Counted from the first letter of the stretch, positions 1 through 10,037 are shown. The stretch: 64,000 nucleotides of DNA from Pedococcus dokdonensis (GCF_900104525.1 NZ_LT629711.1:1488001-1552000), one strand, 5' to 3'. Program-made: numbers and translations. Notes: generated by a model not told the origin, from the sequence alone.

Positions 1-636
1 GAACTCGCGGGTGCGGAAGATGAAGTTGCCCGGGGTGATCTCGTTGCGGAAGCTCTTGCCGGTCTGGGCGATGCCGAACGGCGGCTTCTTGCGCGCGGAG
101 TTCATCACGTTGAGGAAGTTGAGGAAGATGCCCTGGGCCGTCTCGGGACGCAGGTAGTGCAGCCCCGACTCGTCCTCGACGACACCGAGGAAGGTCTTGA
201 GCAGGCCGGAGAACTGCCGCGGCTCGGTCCACTGGCCCCGGGTGCCGCAGTTGGTGCAGGCGATCTCGGCGAGCGGCACGTCGTCGGGGTTGTCGATCCC
301 CTTCTTCTCCGCCACGGCCTCCTGCAGGTGGTCGGCCCGGAACCGCTTGTGACAGGAGAGGCACTCGACCAGCGGGTCGGAGAAGGTGGCGACGTGGCCG
401 GAGGCCTCCCACGTCTGGCGCGGCAGGATCACCGAGGAGTCGAGGCCCACGACGTCGTCGCGGCCGGTGACCATGGTCCGCCACCACTGCCGCTTGATGT
501 TCTCCTTCAGCTCCACCCCGAGCGGGCCGTAGTCCCACGCGGACCTCGTGCCGCCGTAGATCTCTCCGCAGGGGAACACGAACCCGCGGCGCTTGCAGAG
601 GGAGACGACGGTGTCGACGGTGGAGGGTGCAGCCAT
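1..636 (-). CDS. glyS: Glycyl-tRNA synthetase, N-terminal part (cut by window edge)
   Basis: Class II glycyl-tRNA synthetase (alpha2, eukaryote-like form), which charges tRNA-Gly. About 212 N-terminal residues are visible; the rest lies beyond base 1. The N-terminus has the GlyRS block [17 protein letters not shown]. Zn-ribbon-like cysteines follow (CLSC near residue 94, then CTNC), then RPETAQGIF and the motif 2 segment FRNEI. The ATG at 634-636 is supported by a -10 hexamer TAACCT (644-649, minus strand) seven bases upstream, which suggests a leaderless mRNA. It is divergent from the aminotransferase gene. No truncation is seen apart from the edge. Confidence 0.96.
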   Translation of the reverse strand, partial: MAAPSTVDTVVSLCKRRGFVFPCGEIYGGTRSAWDYGPLGVELKENIKRQWWRTMVTGRDDVVGLDSSVILPRQTWEASGHVATFSDPLVECLSCHKRFRADHLQEAVAEKKGIDNPDDVPLAEIACTNCGTRGQWTEPRQFSGLLKTFLGVVEDESGLHYLRPETAQGIFLNFLNVMNSARKKPPFGIAQTGKSFRNEITPGNFIFRTREF

Positions 637-643
637 GCGCGCA

Positions 644-649
644 AGGTTA
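644..649 (-). promoter_or_regulatory. -10 hexamer of glyS, leaderless
   Basis: TAACCT on the minus strand, seven bases before the glyS ATG. The spacing implies transcription starts at or next to the start codon. Confidence 0.55.
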
Positions 650-691
650 CTGTGCGCGTTCTCGCCTCTCGACGGGGTATGCCGTGCGCCC

Positions 692-697
692 TACGCT
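692..697 (+). promoter_or_regulatory. -10 hexamer of the aminotransferase gene, leaderless
   Basis: TACGCT seven bases before GTG 705. It favours the GTG start over the longer open frame. Confidence 0.5.
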
Positions 698-704
698 CGG
701 GGAG

Positions 705-1898
705 GTGGACGACCGCCCCGTCTCAGAGCGCAGTGCCCGCATCGGCGAGGCCGGACCCTTCCGGATGCTGTTCGAGTTCGCGCGCAAGTCCGGCTACCAG
801 CAGCGCCGCCTGGAACCGGGGGTGCTGGACTTCACCTTCGGCGATCCCCACGAGATGCCGATCCCCGAGTACGTCGAGGCCCTGCGTGCAGCGGCCGTCC
901 CGGGTGACGAGCTGTGGTTCGCCTACAAGTTCAGCCTCGTGGAGGCCCAGGAGGCGGCCGCCGAGTCGTTGCGCAGGGTGGTCGACCTGCCGTGGACCGG
1001 CGACCGGATCCGCATGACGACCGGCGGGTTCGGGGCGATCACGCTGGCCATGAAGTCGCTCGCCGACCCCGGCGACGAGGTCGTCTACAGCCTGCCGCCG
1101 TGGTTCCTCTACGAGGCGCTGGCCCTGGAGGCCGGGCTCGTGCCCGTGAAGGTGCGGATCGACCCCGAGACCTTCGACCTGGACCTCGACGCCATCGCGG
1201 CGGCCATCACCCCGCGCACCCGGCTGGTGGTGGTCAACTCCCCCAACAACCCGACCGGTCGCGTGTATCCCGAGTCCACCCTGCGTGCCCTCGCCGACCT
1301 GCTCGAAGCGGCCTCGGCGCGCAACGGCCGCCGGATCTACGTCATCTCGGACGAGCCCTACAACCGCATCGTCTTCGAGGGCGTCACGTTCCGCAGCCCG
1401 GCGGAGTTCTATGCCCACACGGTGCTCTGCTACAGCTACGGCAAGACCCTCCTGGCTCCCGGCCAGCGGCTGGGCTACCTCGCGCTCCCGCCGCAGCTGC
1501 CCGACGCCGACCAGGTCATCGACGCGGTCGAGAGCCTGCAGGTGGCGGCCGGCTGGCTGTTCCCCAACGCCGTGATGCAGTACGCCGTGCCCCGGCTGGA
1601 GACGCTGTCGCTCGACGTCGCGCACCTGCAGGCCAAGCGCGACCGGATGACCGCCGCCTTGCGCGAGATGGGGTATGACGTGGCGACCCCGGAGGGCACC
1701 TTCTACCTCTTCCCCCGGTCACCGCTGCCCGACGACGAGGCGTTCGTGGCGCGGCTCGCGGAGGCAGGGGTGCTGGTCATGCCCGGGCGGTTGTTCGAGA
1801 CGCCGGGCTACTTCCGGATCTGCCTCACCGCGACGATGGAGACCATCGAGGCGAGCCTGCCGCGGTTCGCGCAGGTCCTTGAGCAGGTCAGCGGCTGA
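705..1898 (+). CDS. PLP-dependent aminotransferase, fold type I
   Basis: A 397-residue class I/II aminotransferase of the aspartate/aromatic aminotransferase superfamily; the substrate cannot be read from sequence. Family landmarks are NSPNNPTGR (about 179-187), the SDEPYNRIVF segment and the PLP-binding lysine in SYGKTLLAPGQR (K247). The open frame extends upstream to 627, but that would overlap the divergent glyS start. I prefer GTG at 705 because TACGCT (692-697) lies seven bases before it, giving a leaderless promoter. ATG 765 is possible but would remove N-terminal residues. The gene stands alone between glyS and a small membrane protein gene, so there is no pathway context. Confidence 0.9.
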   Translation: MDDRPVSERSARIGEAGPFRMLFEFARKSGYQQRRLEPGVLDFTFGDPHEMPIPEYVEALRAAAVPGDELWFAYKFSLVEAQEAAAESLRRVVDLPWTGDRIRMTTGGFGAITLAMKSLADPGDEVVYSLPPWFLYEALALEAGLVPVKVRIDPETFDLDLDAIAAAITPRTRLVVVNSPNNPTGRVYPESTLRALADLLEAASARNGRRIYVISDEPYNRIVFEGVTFRSPAEFYAHTVLCYSYGKTLLAPGQRLGYLALPPQLPDADQVIDAVESLQVAAGWLFPNAVMQYAVPRLETLSLDVAHLQAKRDRMTAALREMGYDVATPEGTFYLFPRSPLPDDEAFVARLAEAGVLVMPGRLFETPGYFRICLTATMETIEASLPRFAQVLEQVSG

Positions 1899-1961
1899 GG
1901 CCATCTGGTTCGAGGTGTTCGTCGACCCGATTCCGGTCGCGGATCACCTCGATCGACAGCA

Positions 1962-1967
1962 TAGGGT
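1962..1967 (+). promoter_or_regulatory. -10 hexamer of the small membrane protein gene, leaderless
   Basis: TAGGGT followed by six bases and then GTG 1974. Confidence 0.5.
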
Positions 1968-1973
1968 TTCGCC

Positions 1974-2258
1974 GTGCCCTCCCTGCGTGAACGCGTCACC
2001 GCTGCCAGCCTGCCCGTCGTCGAGACCCTGAACCGGCTGCCGCGCCCCGTGCCGTTCCTCGCGGTCCTCGGCCTGATGGTCGCCGGCATCTTCGTGCCCG
2101 GCTGGGGCTGGGTGTTCCTGCTGGTCGTCGTGCTGTTCCTCGCCTGGACGCTCTTCCTCGCCTGGCCGGCCCTCGACACCGGGGCCCGGGCCGGCCGCGT
2201 CGCGGTGCTCCTCATCGCCGTCGCGATCACACTCACGCAAGCCCTGCCGCGCACCTGA
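1974..2258 (+). CDS. Small two-helix membrane protein (DUF6703-like)
   Basis: A 94-residue protein with a basic N-terminus (LRERVTAASLP) and a hydrophobic core of two closely spaced segments (about residues 27-45 and 48-64). A third weakly hydrophobic stretch comes near the C-terminus. It resembles short actinobacterial membrane proteins I associate with DUF6703, but that assignment is from memory. The GTG start is fixed by TAGGGT at 1962-1967, six bases upstream, a leaderless arrangement. The function is unknown. It ends just before the Zur-controlled znu promoter, so it is not part of that operon. Confidence 0.75.
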   Translation: MPSLRERVTAASLPVVETLNRLPRPVPFLAVLGLMVAGIFVPGWGWVFLLVVVLFLAWTLFLAWPALDTGARAGRVAVLLIAVAITLTQALPRT

Positions 2259-2260
2259 CT

Positions 2261-2298
2261 TTGACAATCGTTCTCATCCAACATGAGAATGATTGTCA
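2261..2298 (+). promoter_or_regulatory. znu promoter with two Zur boxes
   Basis: Two 15-bp boxes, TGACAATCGTTCTCA (2262-2276) and TGAGAATGATTGTCA (2284-2298), match the TGAnAATnnTTnTCA-type Zur/Fur palindrome. They lie 22 bp apart, so on the same helix face. They are also near-perfect inverted copies of each other (one mismatch). Box 1 covers a -35 TTGACA (2261-2266) and box 2 a -10-like GAGAAT (2285-2290), 18 bp apart. A dimer on each box would block RNA polymerase. Zur is encoded four genes downstream. Confidence 0.85.
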
Positions 2299-3269
2299 TG
2301 ACGCTCCGCCTCCCCGGTCTCGCCGCCGGCCTGCTGTCCATCGCCATGGTCTCCGCCTGCGGTGCGACCGGGGGGCGGGGCGCCGACGACGGACGGCTGA
2401 GCGTCGTCGCGGCCTTCTACCCGCTCGAGTACGCCGTCCAGCAGGTCGGCGGCACCCACGTGGACGTCCAGGGCCTGACCAAGCCCGGCGCCGAACCGCA
2501 CGACCTCGAGCTGACCCCACGCCAGGTCGCCAAGGTCGCCCAGGCCGATGTCGTCGTCTACGAGGAGCACTTCCAGCCCGCCGTCGACGCGGCGGTGGCC
2601 CAACAGGCCGGGCGGACCTCCCTCGACGTCTCGACCGCCGCGCGCCTCGACCTGGCCCTGGTCGAGGACGGCCACGACCACGGCGACGAGCACGCCGGAG
2701 AGACCGAGGAGCAGACCGAGACCGACGACCAGCATGCCGACCACGGCGCCCGGGACCCGCACTTCTGGCTCGACCCGATGCGCTATGCCGACGTCGGCGA
2801 CGCGATCGCGGCCCGGCTGGCCGAGCGCGACCCCGGCAACGCGGCGGCATACCGGGCGAACGCCGCCGCGTTCCGGGCCTCGATGCGGACCCTCGACGGC
2901 GAGTTCCGCACCGGGCTGGCGTCGTGTGCGACGAAGGAGCTGGTGACCTCGCACGCGGCGTTCGGCTACCTCTCGCAGACCTACGGGTTCCACCAGGAGT
3001 CGATCACCGGGTTGTCGCCCGACGCCGAACCGAGTCCAGCCGCAATGGCCGAGCTCACCGCCCACATCCGGGAGACCGGCGCGACCACCGTCTACGCGGA
3101 GACGCTCGTGAGCCAGGACGTCGCCCGCACCCTGGCCCGGGAGACCGGTGCCAGACTGGCCGTGCTCGACCCGATCGAGGGCATCACGTCCGCCTCCGCG
3201 GGCCGCGACTACCCCAGCGTGATGCGGGCCAACCTGCAGGTCCTGCGCGCCGGACAGGAGTGCTCATGA
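2298..3269 (+). CDS. znuA: Zinc ABC transporter substrate-binding lipoprotein
   Basis: A 323-residue cluster A-I metal-binding lipoprotein that captures Zn(II) outside the membrane and hands it to ZnuBC. From ATG 2298 the signal peptide is short and ends in the lipobox VSAC (Cys21). An ATG at 2283 is in frame but lies inside a Zur box and before the predicted transcript start, so I prefer 2298. Likely ligand histidines sit in EPHDLEL, DPHFWLDP and the SHAAFGYL segment, with an acid in LDPIEG. A His/Asp/Glu-rich loop (about 124-152) is the zinc-specific hallmark. It overlaps znuC by four bases (ATGA). Confidence 0.93.
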   Translation: MTLRLPGLAAGLLSIAMVSACGATGGRGADDGRLSVVAAFYPLEYAVQQVGGTHVDVQGLTKPGAEPHDLELTPRQVAKVAQADVVVYEEHFQPAVDAAVAQQAGRTSLDVSTAARLDLALVEDGHDHGDEHAGETEEQTETDDQHADHGARDPHFWLDPMRYADVGDAIAARLAERDPGNAAAYRANAAAFRASMRTLDGEFRTGLASCATKELVTSHAAFGYLSQTYGFHQESITGLSPDAEPSPAAMAELTAHIRETGATTVYAETLVSQDVARTLARETGARLAVLDPIEGITSASAGRDYPSVMRANLQVLRAGQECS

Positions 3270-4105
3270 CGACCACCGCCCCGAAGGGCGCCCCCATCAT
3301 CGAGCTCCGGCACGCCTCCTTCGGCTACGCCGACCAGGCCGTCGTCACCGGCGCCACGCTCACCATCCGTGCCGGGGAGGTCGTCGCGATCCTGGGGCCC
3401 AACGGGTCGGGCAAGTCCACCCTGGTCCGCGGGCTGCTCGGGCTCAACGACCACCTCGGTGGGGACCTCGAGCTGTTCGGCCAGCCGCGGGAGTCGTTCT
3501 CCGAGTTCGCCCGCCTCGGCTACGTGCCACAGCGCCACACCCTCTCGGCCTCGGTCCGAGCCACTGTCGCCGAGATCGTGGCCGTGGGCCGGCTGGCCCA
3601 CCACCGCTGGTGGCGGCCGGTGCTGCGGTCGACCCGCGACGCCGCGATCATCGACCGGGCCCTCGACGTCGTGGGGCTGAACGACCGCGCCCACGCCGAC
3701 GTCGCGACCCTGTCCGGCGGGCAGCAACGTCGGGTGCTCATCGCCCGCGCGCTCGCCGCAGACCCCGACGTGCTCCTCATGGACGAGCCGACCGCCGGCG
3801 TCGACGCCGCCAACCAGCAGGTGCTCTCAGCGGTGCTGGCACGACTCGCGGAGCGTGGCACGACGATGATCATCGTCACCCACGAGCTCGCAGCCCTGGC
3901 CGACATCGTCACCCGGATCGTCGTCGTGCAGGGCGGGCGAATCGCGTTCGACGGCTCTCGTGACGAGTTCGCCACCAGGACAGGCGAATTCGAGTCGGCG
4001 GCGGACCACCACCACCACGAGCACGACAACCGCCTGAGCACCTCCACCCTGCCCGGCGCGCCCTCGGCCGGCCCCCTCGACCCGCGCGGAGGCGGACACC
4101 GATGA
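3266..4105 (+). CDS. znuC: Zinc ABC transporter ATP-binding protein
   Basis: A 279-residue ABC ATPase that powers zinc import. Walker A GPNGSGKST is at about 44-52, the signature LSGGQQRRV near 149, Walker B VLLMDEPT near 172, and the H-loop in VTHE. After the catalytic domain comes a C-terminal extension with a histidine cluster (DHHHHEHD), which may sense or buffer zinc. The start ATG overlaps the znuA stop and the end overlaps the znuB start, as expected for a tightly coupled operon. A longer open frame starting at 2261 is a readthrough artefact. Confidence 0.95.
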   Translation: MTTTAPKGAPIIELRHASFGYADQAVVTGATLTIRAGEVVAILGPNGSGKSTLVRGLLGLNDHLGGDLELFGQPRESFSEFARLGYVPQRHTLSASVRATVAEIVAVGRLAHHRWWRPVLRSTRDAAIIDRALDVVGLNDRAHADVATLSGGQQRRVLIARALAADPDVLLMDEPTAGVDAANQQVLSAVLARLAERGTTMIIVTHELAALADIVTRIVVVQGGRIAFDGSRDEFATRTGEFESAADHHHHEHDNRLSTSTLPGAPSAGPLDPRGGGHR

Positions 4106-5112
4106 GCGAGCTCCTCTCCCTCGACTTCATGCGCCAGGCCCTGGTCGCCGCCGTCCTCGTCGGCATCGCCGCTCCCCTCGTCGGGGTCTTCCTCGTGCAG
4201 CGCCGGCTGTCCCTCATCGGTGACGGCATGGGGCACGTCGCGCTGGCCGGCGTCGCCGTCGGCGTCCTCACCGGGCAGGCCCCGGTCCTCACCGCCCTCG
4301 TCGCCGCCGTCGCGGCCGCGATCACCATCGAGGTGATCCGCGGACGGGGTCGCACCAGCGGCGACATCGCCCTCGCGGTGATGTTCTACGGCGGCATCGC
4401 CGCCGGCGTGGTGATCATCGCGAAGTCGCCGAGCAGCAGCCCGGCCAACCTCACGGCATACCTGTTCGGGGCGATCACGACCGCGGACCAGCGGGACCTC
4501 TGGGTGTTCGCCGGACTGGCGCTGGTCGTCCTCGTCGGCACCTGGCTGCTGCGCCCCTGGCTGTTCGCCGTGGCCAACGACGAGGAGTACGCCCGCGCCA
4601 GCGGCTTGCCGGTGACTGGCCTCAACATCGCACTGGCCGTCCTGACCGCCGTCACGGTGGTGGTCTCCATGCGTGTCGTGGGCCTCCTGCTGATCAGCGC
4701 GCTGATGATCATCCCCAACGCCACCGCACAGCTGCTCGGGCGCAGCTTCCGGGCCTCGACCCGCTGGGCCGTCGCCGTGGGCGTGACGTCCAGCGTCGGT
4801 GGGGTGGTCGCGTCGTTCTACGCCGAGACCCCCTCGGGCGGCACGATCGTGCTGCTGGCCATCGCCTTCTTCGTCGTGGCGGCCACGGTCACCGCCGCGC
4901 TCGCCCGGGCCCGCGCGCACCAGCACCGCCGCGCCGAACGGCACGACCACGAGCACGGCCCTGAGTGCGGCCACCCTGCAGTGGCCCACGGCGACCACGT
5001 CGACTACGTGCACGACGGGCACCGGCACGCTCCGCACGAGGGGCACTACGACGAGCACGACCCCGGCAGCCACGAGCCCAGCCCGCACGCCAAGGAGGCG
5101 GCCCAGTCATGA
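4102..5112 (+). CDS. znuB: Zinc ABC transporter permease with His-rich tail
   Basis: A 336-residue ABC-3 family permease. About eight hydrophobic segments fill residues 10-270, including the conserved stretch around LSLIGDGMGHVALAGVAVG. Beyond residue 270 is a soluble tail very rich in His, Asp and Glu (HDHEHGPECGH, HDGHRHAPHEGH and similar). The tail is probably cytoplasmic and could bind zinc after import; that role is inferred. It overlaps znuC upstream and zur downstream by four bases each. Confidence 0.94.
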   Translation: MSELLSLDFMRQALVAAVLVGIAAPLVGVFLVQRRLSLIGDGMGHVALAGVAVGVLTGQAPVLTALVAAVAAAITIEVIRGRGRTSGDIALAVMFYGGIAAGVVIIAKSPSSSPANLTAYLFGAITTADQRDLWVFAGLALVVLVGTWLLRPWLFAVANDEEYARASGLPVTGLNIALAVLTAVTVVVSMRVVGLLLISALMIIPNATAQLLGRSFRASTRWAVAVGVTSSVGGVVASFYAETPSGGTIVLLAIAFFVVAATVTAALARARAHQHRRAERHDHEHGPECGHPAVAHGDHVDYVHDGHRHAPHEGHYDEHDPGSHEPSPHAKEAAQS

Positions 5113-5528
5113 CCGGCACCCAGGAGCGAACCGCGCCCGAGAGCACCCGCCGCCCCACGAGGCAGCGGGCGGCCGTCGCGGCGGTGCTCGCCGAGACCGG
5201 CGAGTTCCGCTCGGCCCAGGAGCTGCACGCGATCCTGCGCGACGCAGGCGACAAGGTCGGCCTCGCGACCGTCTACCGCAACCTGCAGGCGATGGCGGCC
5301 GACGGCGAGATCGACATGCTGCGCACCGACGACGGCGAGGCGGTCTATCGCGCGTGCTCGACCGGCCACCACCACCACCTGGTGTGCCGGGACTGCGGGC
5401 GCACCGTCGAGGTCGAAGGGCCGACGGTGGAGGCCTGGGCCAACAAGGTGAGCGCCCAGCACGGTTTCACCGACGTCCACCACACCCTGGAGATCTTCGG
5501 CACCTGCGCCGCCTGCAGCTCCCCGTAA
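5109..5528 (+). CDS. zur: Zinc uptake regulator, Fur family
   Basis: A 139-residue Fur-family repressor. A winged-helix N-terminal half (RPTRQRAAVAAVL; VGLATVYRNLQAMA) is followed by the metal-binding region GHHHHLVCRDCGR and a second cysteine pair CAAC near the end. These form the structural Zn site with C-x2-C motifs. Its place as last gene of znuACB-zur, with two Zur boxes at the operon promoter, argues for Zur rather than Fur. It should repress the operon, itself included, when zinc is sufficient. The start ATG overlaps the znuB stop. Confidence 0.93.
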   Translation: MTGTQERTAPESTRRPTRQRAAVAAVLAETGEFRSAQELHAILRDAGDKVGLATVYRNLQAMAADGEIDMLRTDDGEAVYRACSTGHHHHLVCRDCGRTVEVEGPTVEAWANKVSAQHGFTDVHHTLEIFGTCAACSSP

Positions 5529-5606
5529 CCTTTGCTAGCAAAGGAAACCGTGTGAAGGACAGGTTGCAACCTGTCCTTCACACCGGAACCTTTGCTAGCA
5601 AAGGTT
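5527..5606. repeat. 80-bp composite palindrome between convergent zur and uppS
   Basis: Three perfect palindromes lie in a row: CCTTTGCTAGCAAAGG (5529-5544), a 34-bp palindrome centred on TTGCAA (5550-5583), and the first one again (5589-5604, extended by AA/TT). The whole block is nearly symmetric, so it looks the same from both genes. It fills most of the 95-bp gap, with zur ending at its left edge and uppS 17 bp to the right. It may work as a bidirectional terminator or be a REP-like mobile palindrome. Confidence 0.9.
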
Positions 5607-5623
5607 CGTGCAGGGTGCGGGGG

Positions 5624-6406
5624 CTAGGGCCCGGCCCGGTCGACGGCCCCGCCGTAGCGGCGGTCGCGCTCGGCGTAGGTCTGGATCGCCTCCCACAGAT
5701 GGCGGCGGTCGTAGTCGGGCCAGAGGGTGTCCTGGAAGACCATCTCGGCGTAGGCGCTCTGCCAGAGCAGGAAGTTGCTCGTGCGCTGCTCGCCCGAGCT
5801 GCGGACGAAGAGGTCGACGTCGGGCATGTCGGGCTCGGGTAGGTAGCGACCGATGGTCTTCTCGTCGATCGAGCCGGGCTTGAGCTTGCCACGCTGCACC
5901 TGCTCGGCGACCCGCTGCACCGCGTCGGCGATCTCGGCGCGACCGCCGTAGTTGACGCAGAAGTAGAGCGTCAGGCCGGTGTTGTCCTTGGTGAGCTCCT
6001 GGGCGGTCTCGAGCTCCTTGATCACCGACCCCCACAAGCGCGGCCGTCGCCCGACCCACCGCATCCGCACGCCCCACTCGTGCAGCTGGTCGCGACGACG
6101 GCGGATGACGTCGCGGTTGAAGCCCATCAGGAAGCGCACCTCGTCGGGGCTGCGCTTCCAGTTCTCGGTCGAGAAGGCGTAGGCCGACAGATGGGTCACC
6201 CCGGCCTCGATCGCGCCGGCCGTCACATCGAGCAGCGCGGCCTCGCCGGCCTCGTGCCCCTTGGTCCGTGGGAGACCTCGCTGGTTGGCCCAGCGGCCGT
6301 TGCCGTCCATGACGATAGCCACATGCCGAGGGACGAGCTCCCTCGGCAGAGAAGGAGGTTGCGCTCCGCTCAGGTGCGCGAACGGCTTCGGGTATGCCGC
6401 GTTCAC
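5624..6406 (-). CDS. uppS: Isoprenyl transferase (cis-prenyl diphosphate synthase)
   Basis: A 260-residue cis-prenyltransferase that condenses isopentenyl diphosphate into long polyprenyl diphosphates for cell-wall lipid carriers. The catalytic Asp is in [12 protein letters not shown], with FSTENWKR and the C-terminal [15 protein letters not shown] all conserved. The start is GTG at 6404-6406, overlapping the recO stop by four bases (GTGA). A longer frame to 6475 would run into recO. Actinobacteria often carry two such enzymes with different chain lengths; which one this is cannot be read here. Confidence 0.94.
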   Translation of the reverse strand: MNAAYPKPFAHLSGAQPPSLPRELVPRHVAIVMDGNGRWANQRGLPRTKGHEAGEAALLDVTAGAIEAGVTHLSAYAFSTENWKRSPDEVRFLMGFNRDVIRRRRDQLHEWGVRMRWVGRRPRLWGSVIKELETAQELTKDNTGLTLYFCVNYGGRAEIADAVQRVAEQVQRGKLKPGSIDEKTIGRYLPEPDMPDVDLFVRSSGEQRTSNFLLWQSAYAEMVFQDTLWPDYDRRHLWEAIQTYAERDRRYGGAVDRAGP

Positions 6407-7239
6407 ACGTGCGCCTGCGCCGCGGCGTGCGCCTCGTCGACCTTGTCCACCACGCTGAGCGGAGCGGGCGACCACGTCACTCGGGAGTCGAGCCTCGGCT
6501 GCGCGTCAGGGTCTCGTCGGTCCACGAGGCGCAACGATCGCACACCCTTCTCGAGGTGCCACTGGAGGAACGCGCTCGCCAACGTGCTGCCCTCCCTGCG
6601 GTGCCTGGCCTGCGAGGCGTCGGCGACGACCCAGTCGCCGGCGAGCAGGGCGGCCAGCAGCGACAGCGTCTCCGGCGCCGGCGCGGCCGAGCCGACCGGG
6701 CGGCATACCGGGCAGACCGTGCCGCCGGCGGCGAGGTTGAACGCGCGGTGCGGACCCTCGGCACCGCATCGGGCGCAGTCGTGGAAGCTCGGCGCCCAAC
6801 CGGCGATCGCGAGCGCCCGCAACAGGTAGGCGTCGAGCACCAGCCCCGGGTCGTGCAGGCCCTCGGCCATCGAGCGCAACGCGCCCTGGAGCAGGAGGTA
6901 CTGCTGGAGGTTGGGCTCGCGCTCCTCGGTGAGCCGGTCAGCGGTCTCCAGCATCGCGGCCGCAGCGGTGTAGGTCGTGTAGTCACGGGCCAGGACGTCA
7001 CCCCACGAGGCGAGCGACTCGGCCTGGGTCACGGTGTCGAGGTTGCGCCCCTCGTAGCACTGGACGTCGACCATCATGGCCGGCTCGAGCCTGGCGCCGA
7101 ACCTGCTCTTGGTGCGGCGCACCCCCTTGCCCACGACCCGCACCTTGCCCAGCCCGCGGGTGAGCAGCGTGACGATGCGGTCGGCCTCACCCAGCTTCTG
7201 GGTGCGCAGGACGATTCCCTCGTCGCGATACAGGGGCAT
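6403..7239 (-). CDS. recO: DNA repair protein RecO
   Basis: A 278-residue RecO with an N-terminal OB fold ([23 protein letters not shown]) and a central helical domain. A zinc finger follows, CARC near 158-161 with CPVC further on. It promotes RecF-pathway gap repair with RecR. The upstream hexamer GACAAT (7246-7251, minus strand) lies six bases before the ATG, consistent with a leaderless mRNA. It forms an operon with uppS, a common actinobacterial pairing; leuA lies upstream on the same strand but is separated by the plus-strand alkB. Confidence 0.94.
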   Translation of the reverse strand: MPLYRDEGIVLRTQKLGEADRIVTLLTRGLGKVRVVGKGVRRTKSRFGARLEPAMMVDVQCYEGRNLDTVTQAESLASWGDVLARDYTTYTAAAAMLETADRLTEEREPNLQQYLLLQGALRSMAEGLHDPGLVLDAYLLRALAIAGWAPSFHDCARCGAEGPHRAFNLAAGGTVCPVCRPVGSAAPAPETLSLLAALLAGDWVVADASQARHRREGSTLASAFLQWHLEKGVRSLRLVDRRDPDAQPRLDSRVTWSPAPLSVVDKVDEAHAAAQAHV

Positions 7240-7355
7240 GGCCCCATTGTCGCAAGTCCAGCCCCGGAACCCGGTATGCCGTGCCGACGGCTAGCCTCGG
7301 GCGCCTGGCGACCGAGCTGGACCGGCTCGTCGGCGACCCCGCTGGCGCTCGGGAC

Positions 7356-7371
7356 TAGAACAGGTGTTCGA
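7356..7371 (+). promoter_or_regulatory. LexA-type SOS box upstream of alkB
   Basis: TAGAACAGGTGTTCGA matches the actinobacterial LexA palindrome TCGAAC-N4-GTTCGA with one mismatch. It ends eight bases before the -10 hexamer of alkB, between -35 and -10, where a repressor would block initiation. Confidence 0.7.
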
Positions 7372-7379
7372 AGGTGGGC

Positions 7380-7385
7380 TAGGCT
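7380..7385 (+). promoter_or_regulatory. -10 hexamer of alkB, leaderless
   Basis: TAGGCT, six bases before ATG 7392. Confidence 0.55.
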
Positions 7386-7391
7386 GCGGGC

Positions 7392-8036
7392 ATGTCCACG
7401 TTCGAGGGTGCGACGGCCTTCCAGGGGTCGTTGCTCGACACCGGTGACGACATCGCGCTGCACCCACTGACGGCCGGCCTGCACCGCACGCCACTGAGCC
7501 GAGGCGCGTGGGTCGACTACCGGCCGGGCTGGCTCGCGGGGGCCGACACCTTGTTCGAGGTGCTCCACCACGAGGTGCCCTGGCATGCCGAGCGGCGCGA
7601 GATGTACGACCGGATGGTCGACGTCCCCCGGCTGCTCAAGTTCTACGACGAGGACGAGCCGCTCCCCCACCCTGCGCTGACCCAGGTCCGCGACGAGCTG
7701 AGTCGCCACTACGCCGCCGAGCTCGGCGAGCCGTTCGTCACGTCCGGTCTGTGCCTCTACCGCGACGGTCGCGACTCGGTCGCCTGGCACGGCGACCGGA
7801 TCGGCCGCTCCAAGGACCTCGACACGATGGTCGCGATCCTCTCGGTGGGGTCGGCCCGGTCGTTGATGCTCCGTCCACGCGGAGGTGGCTCGTCGATGGG
7901 TTTCTCCCTCGGCCACGGCGACCTCGTGGTGATGGGTGGCTCGTGCCAGCGCACCTGGGACCACGCGATCCCGAAGACGACCAAGGCGGTCGGGCCCCGC
8001 ATCTCGATCCAGTTCCGGCCACGCGGCGTCCGCTGA
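7392..8036 (+). CDS. AlkB-like 2-oxoglutarate/Fe(II)-dependent dioxygenase
   Basis: A 214-residue AlkB-family enzyme, likely repairing N-alkylated bases by oxidative demethylation. Iron ligands are visible as AWHGDRIG (HxD) and DHAIPK. The 2-oxoglutarate-binding arginines are in RISIQFR at the C-terminus. The nucleotide-recognition lid region ends near LPHPALTQVRDEL. The ATG is six bases after TAGGCT, with a LexA-like box just upstream, so DNA damage may induce it. It is a single gene flanked by minus-strand recO and leuA. Confidence 0.92.
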   Translation: MSTFEGATAFQGSLLDTGDDIALHPLTAGLHRTPLSRGAWVDYRPGWLAGADTLFEVLHHEVPWHAERREMYDRMVDVPRLLKFYDEDEPLPHPALTQVRDELSRHYAAELGEPFVTSGLCLYRDGRDSVAWHGDRIGRSKDLDTMVAILSVGSARSLMLRPRGGGSSMGFSLGHGDLVVMGGSCQRTWDHAIPKTTKAVGPRISIQFRPRGVR

Positions 8037-8040
8037 GCCC

Positions 8041-8137
8041 GGCGCTGCGACGTGCAGAGCGCCAGTGCGCGCGACGAGTGAGCAAACCCTGCGCCCGCCG
8101 AGGGCATGGCGGCGCCGCAACTGCACGTTCCAGCGCC
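8041..8137. terminator. Long inverted repeat between convergent alkB and leuA
   Basis: Arms 8041-8057 and 8121-8137 pair at 15 of 17 positions around a 63-base loop that holds further GC-rich pairing. It lies in the 119-bp gap between two converging genes and may terminate both. Confidence 0.5.
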
Positions 8138-8155
8138 GCCGCGCTCGCTCGATGC

Positions 8156-9981
<1,826 letters not shown>

Positions 9982-9986
9982 ATCGG

Positions 9987-10031
9987 TCAGGCCCCGCCGC
10001 GGCGGCGAAGGAGGAGGCGCAGTGAACGCAC
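9987..10031 (-). CDS. leuL: Leucine leader peptide
   Basis: A 14-codon ORF starting at GTG and reading MRSLRLLLRRRGGA, with four leucine codons of which three are consecutive (CTC CTC CTT), followed by arginines and a stop. It lies 85 bases ahead of leuA on the same strand, with alternative hairpins between, the classic layout of ribosome-mediated attenuation. When leucyl-tRNA is scarce, ribosomes would stall on the Leu run. A -10 TACCCT ends six bases before the GTG, so the leader mRNA is probably itself leaderless. It is too short for ordinary gene finders. Confidence 0.8.
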   Translation of the reverse strand: MRSLRLLLRRRGGA

Positions 10032-10037
10032 GGCACG

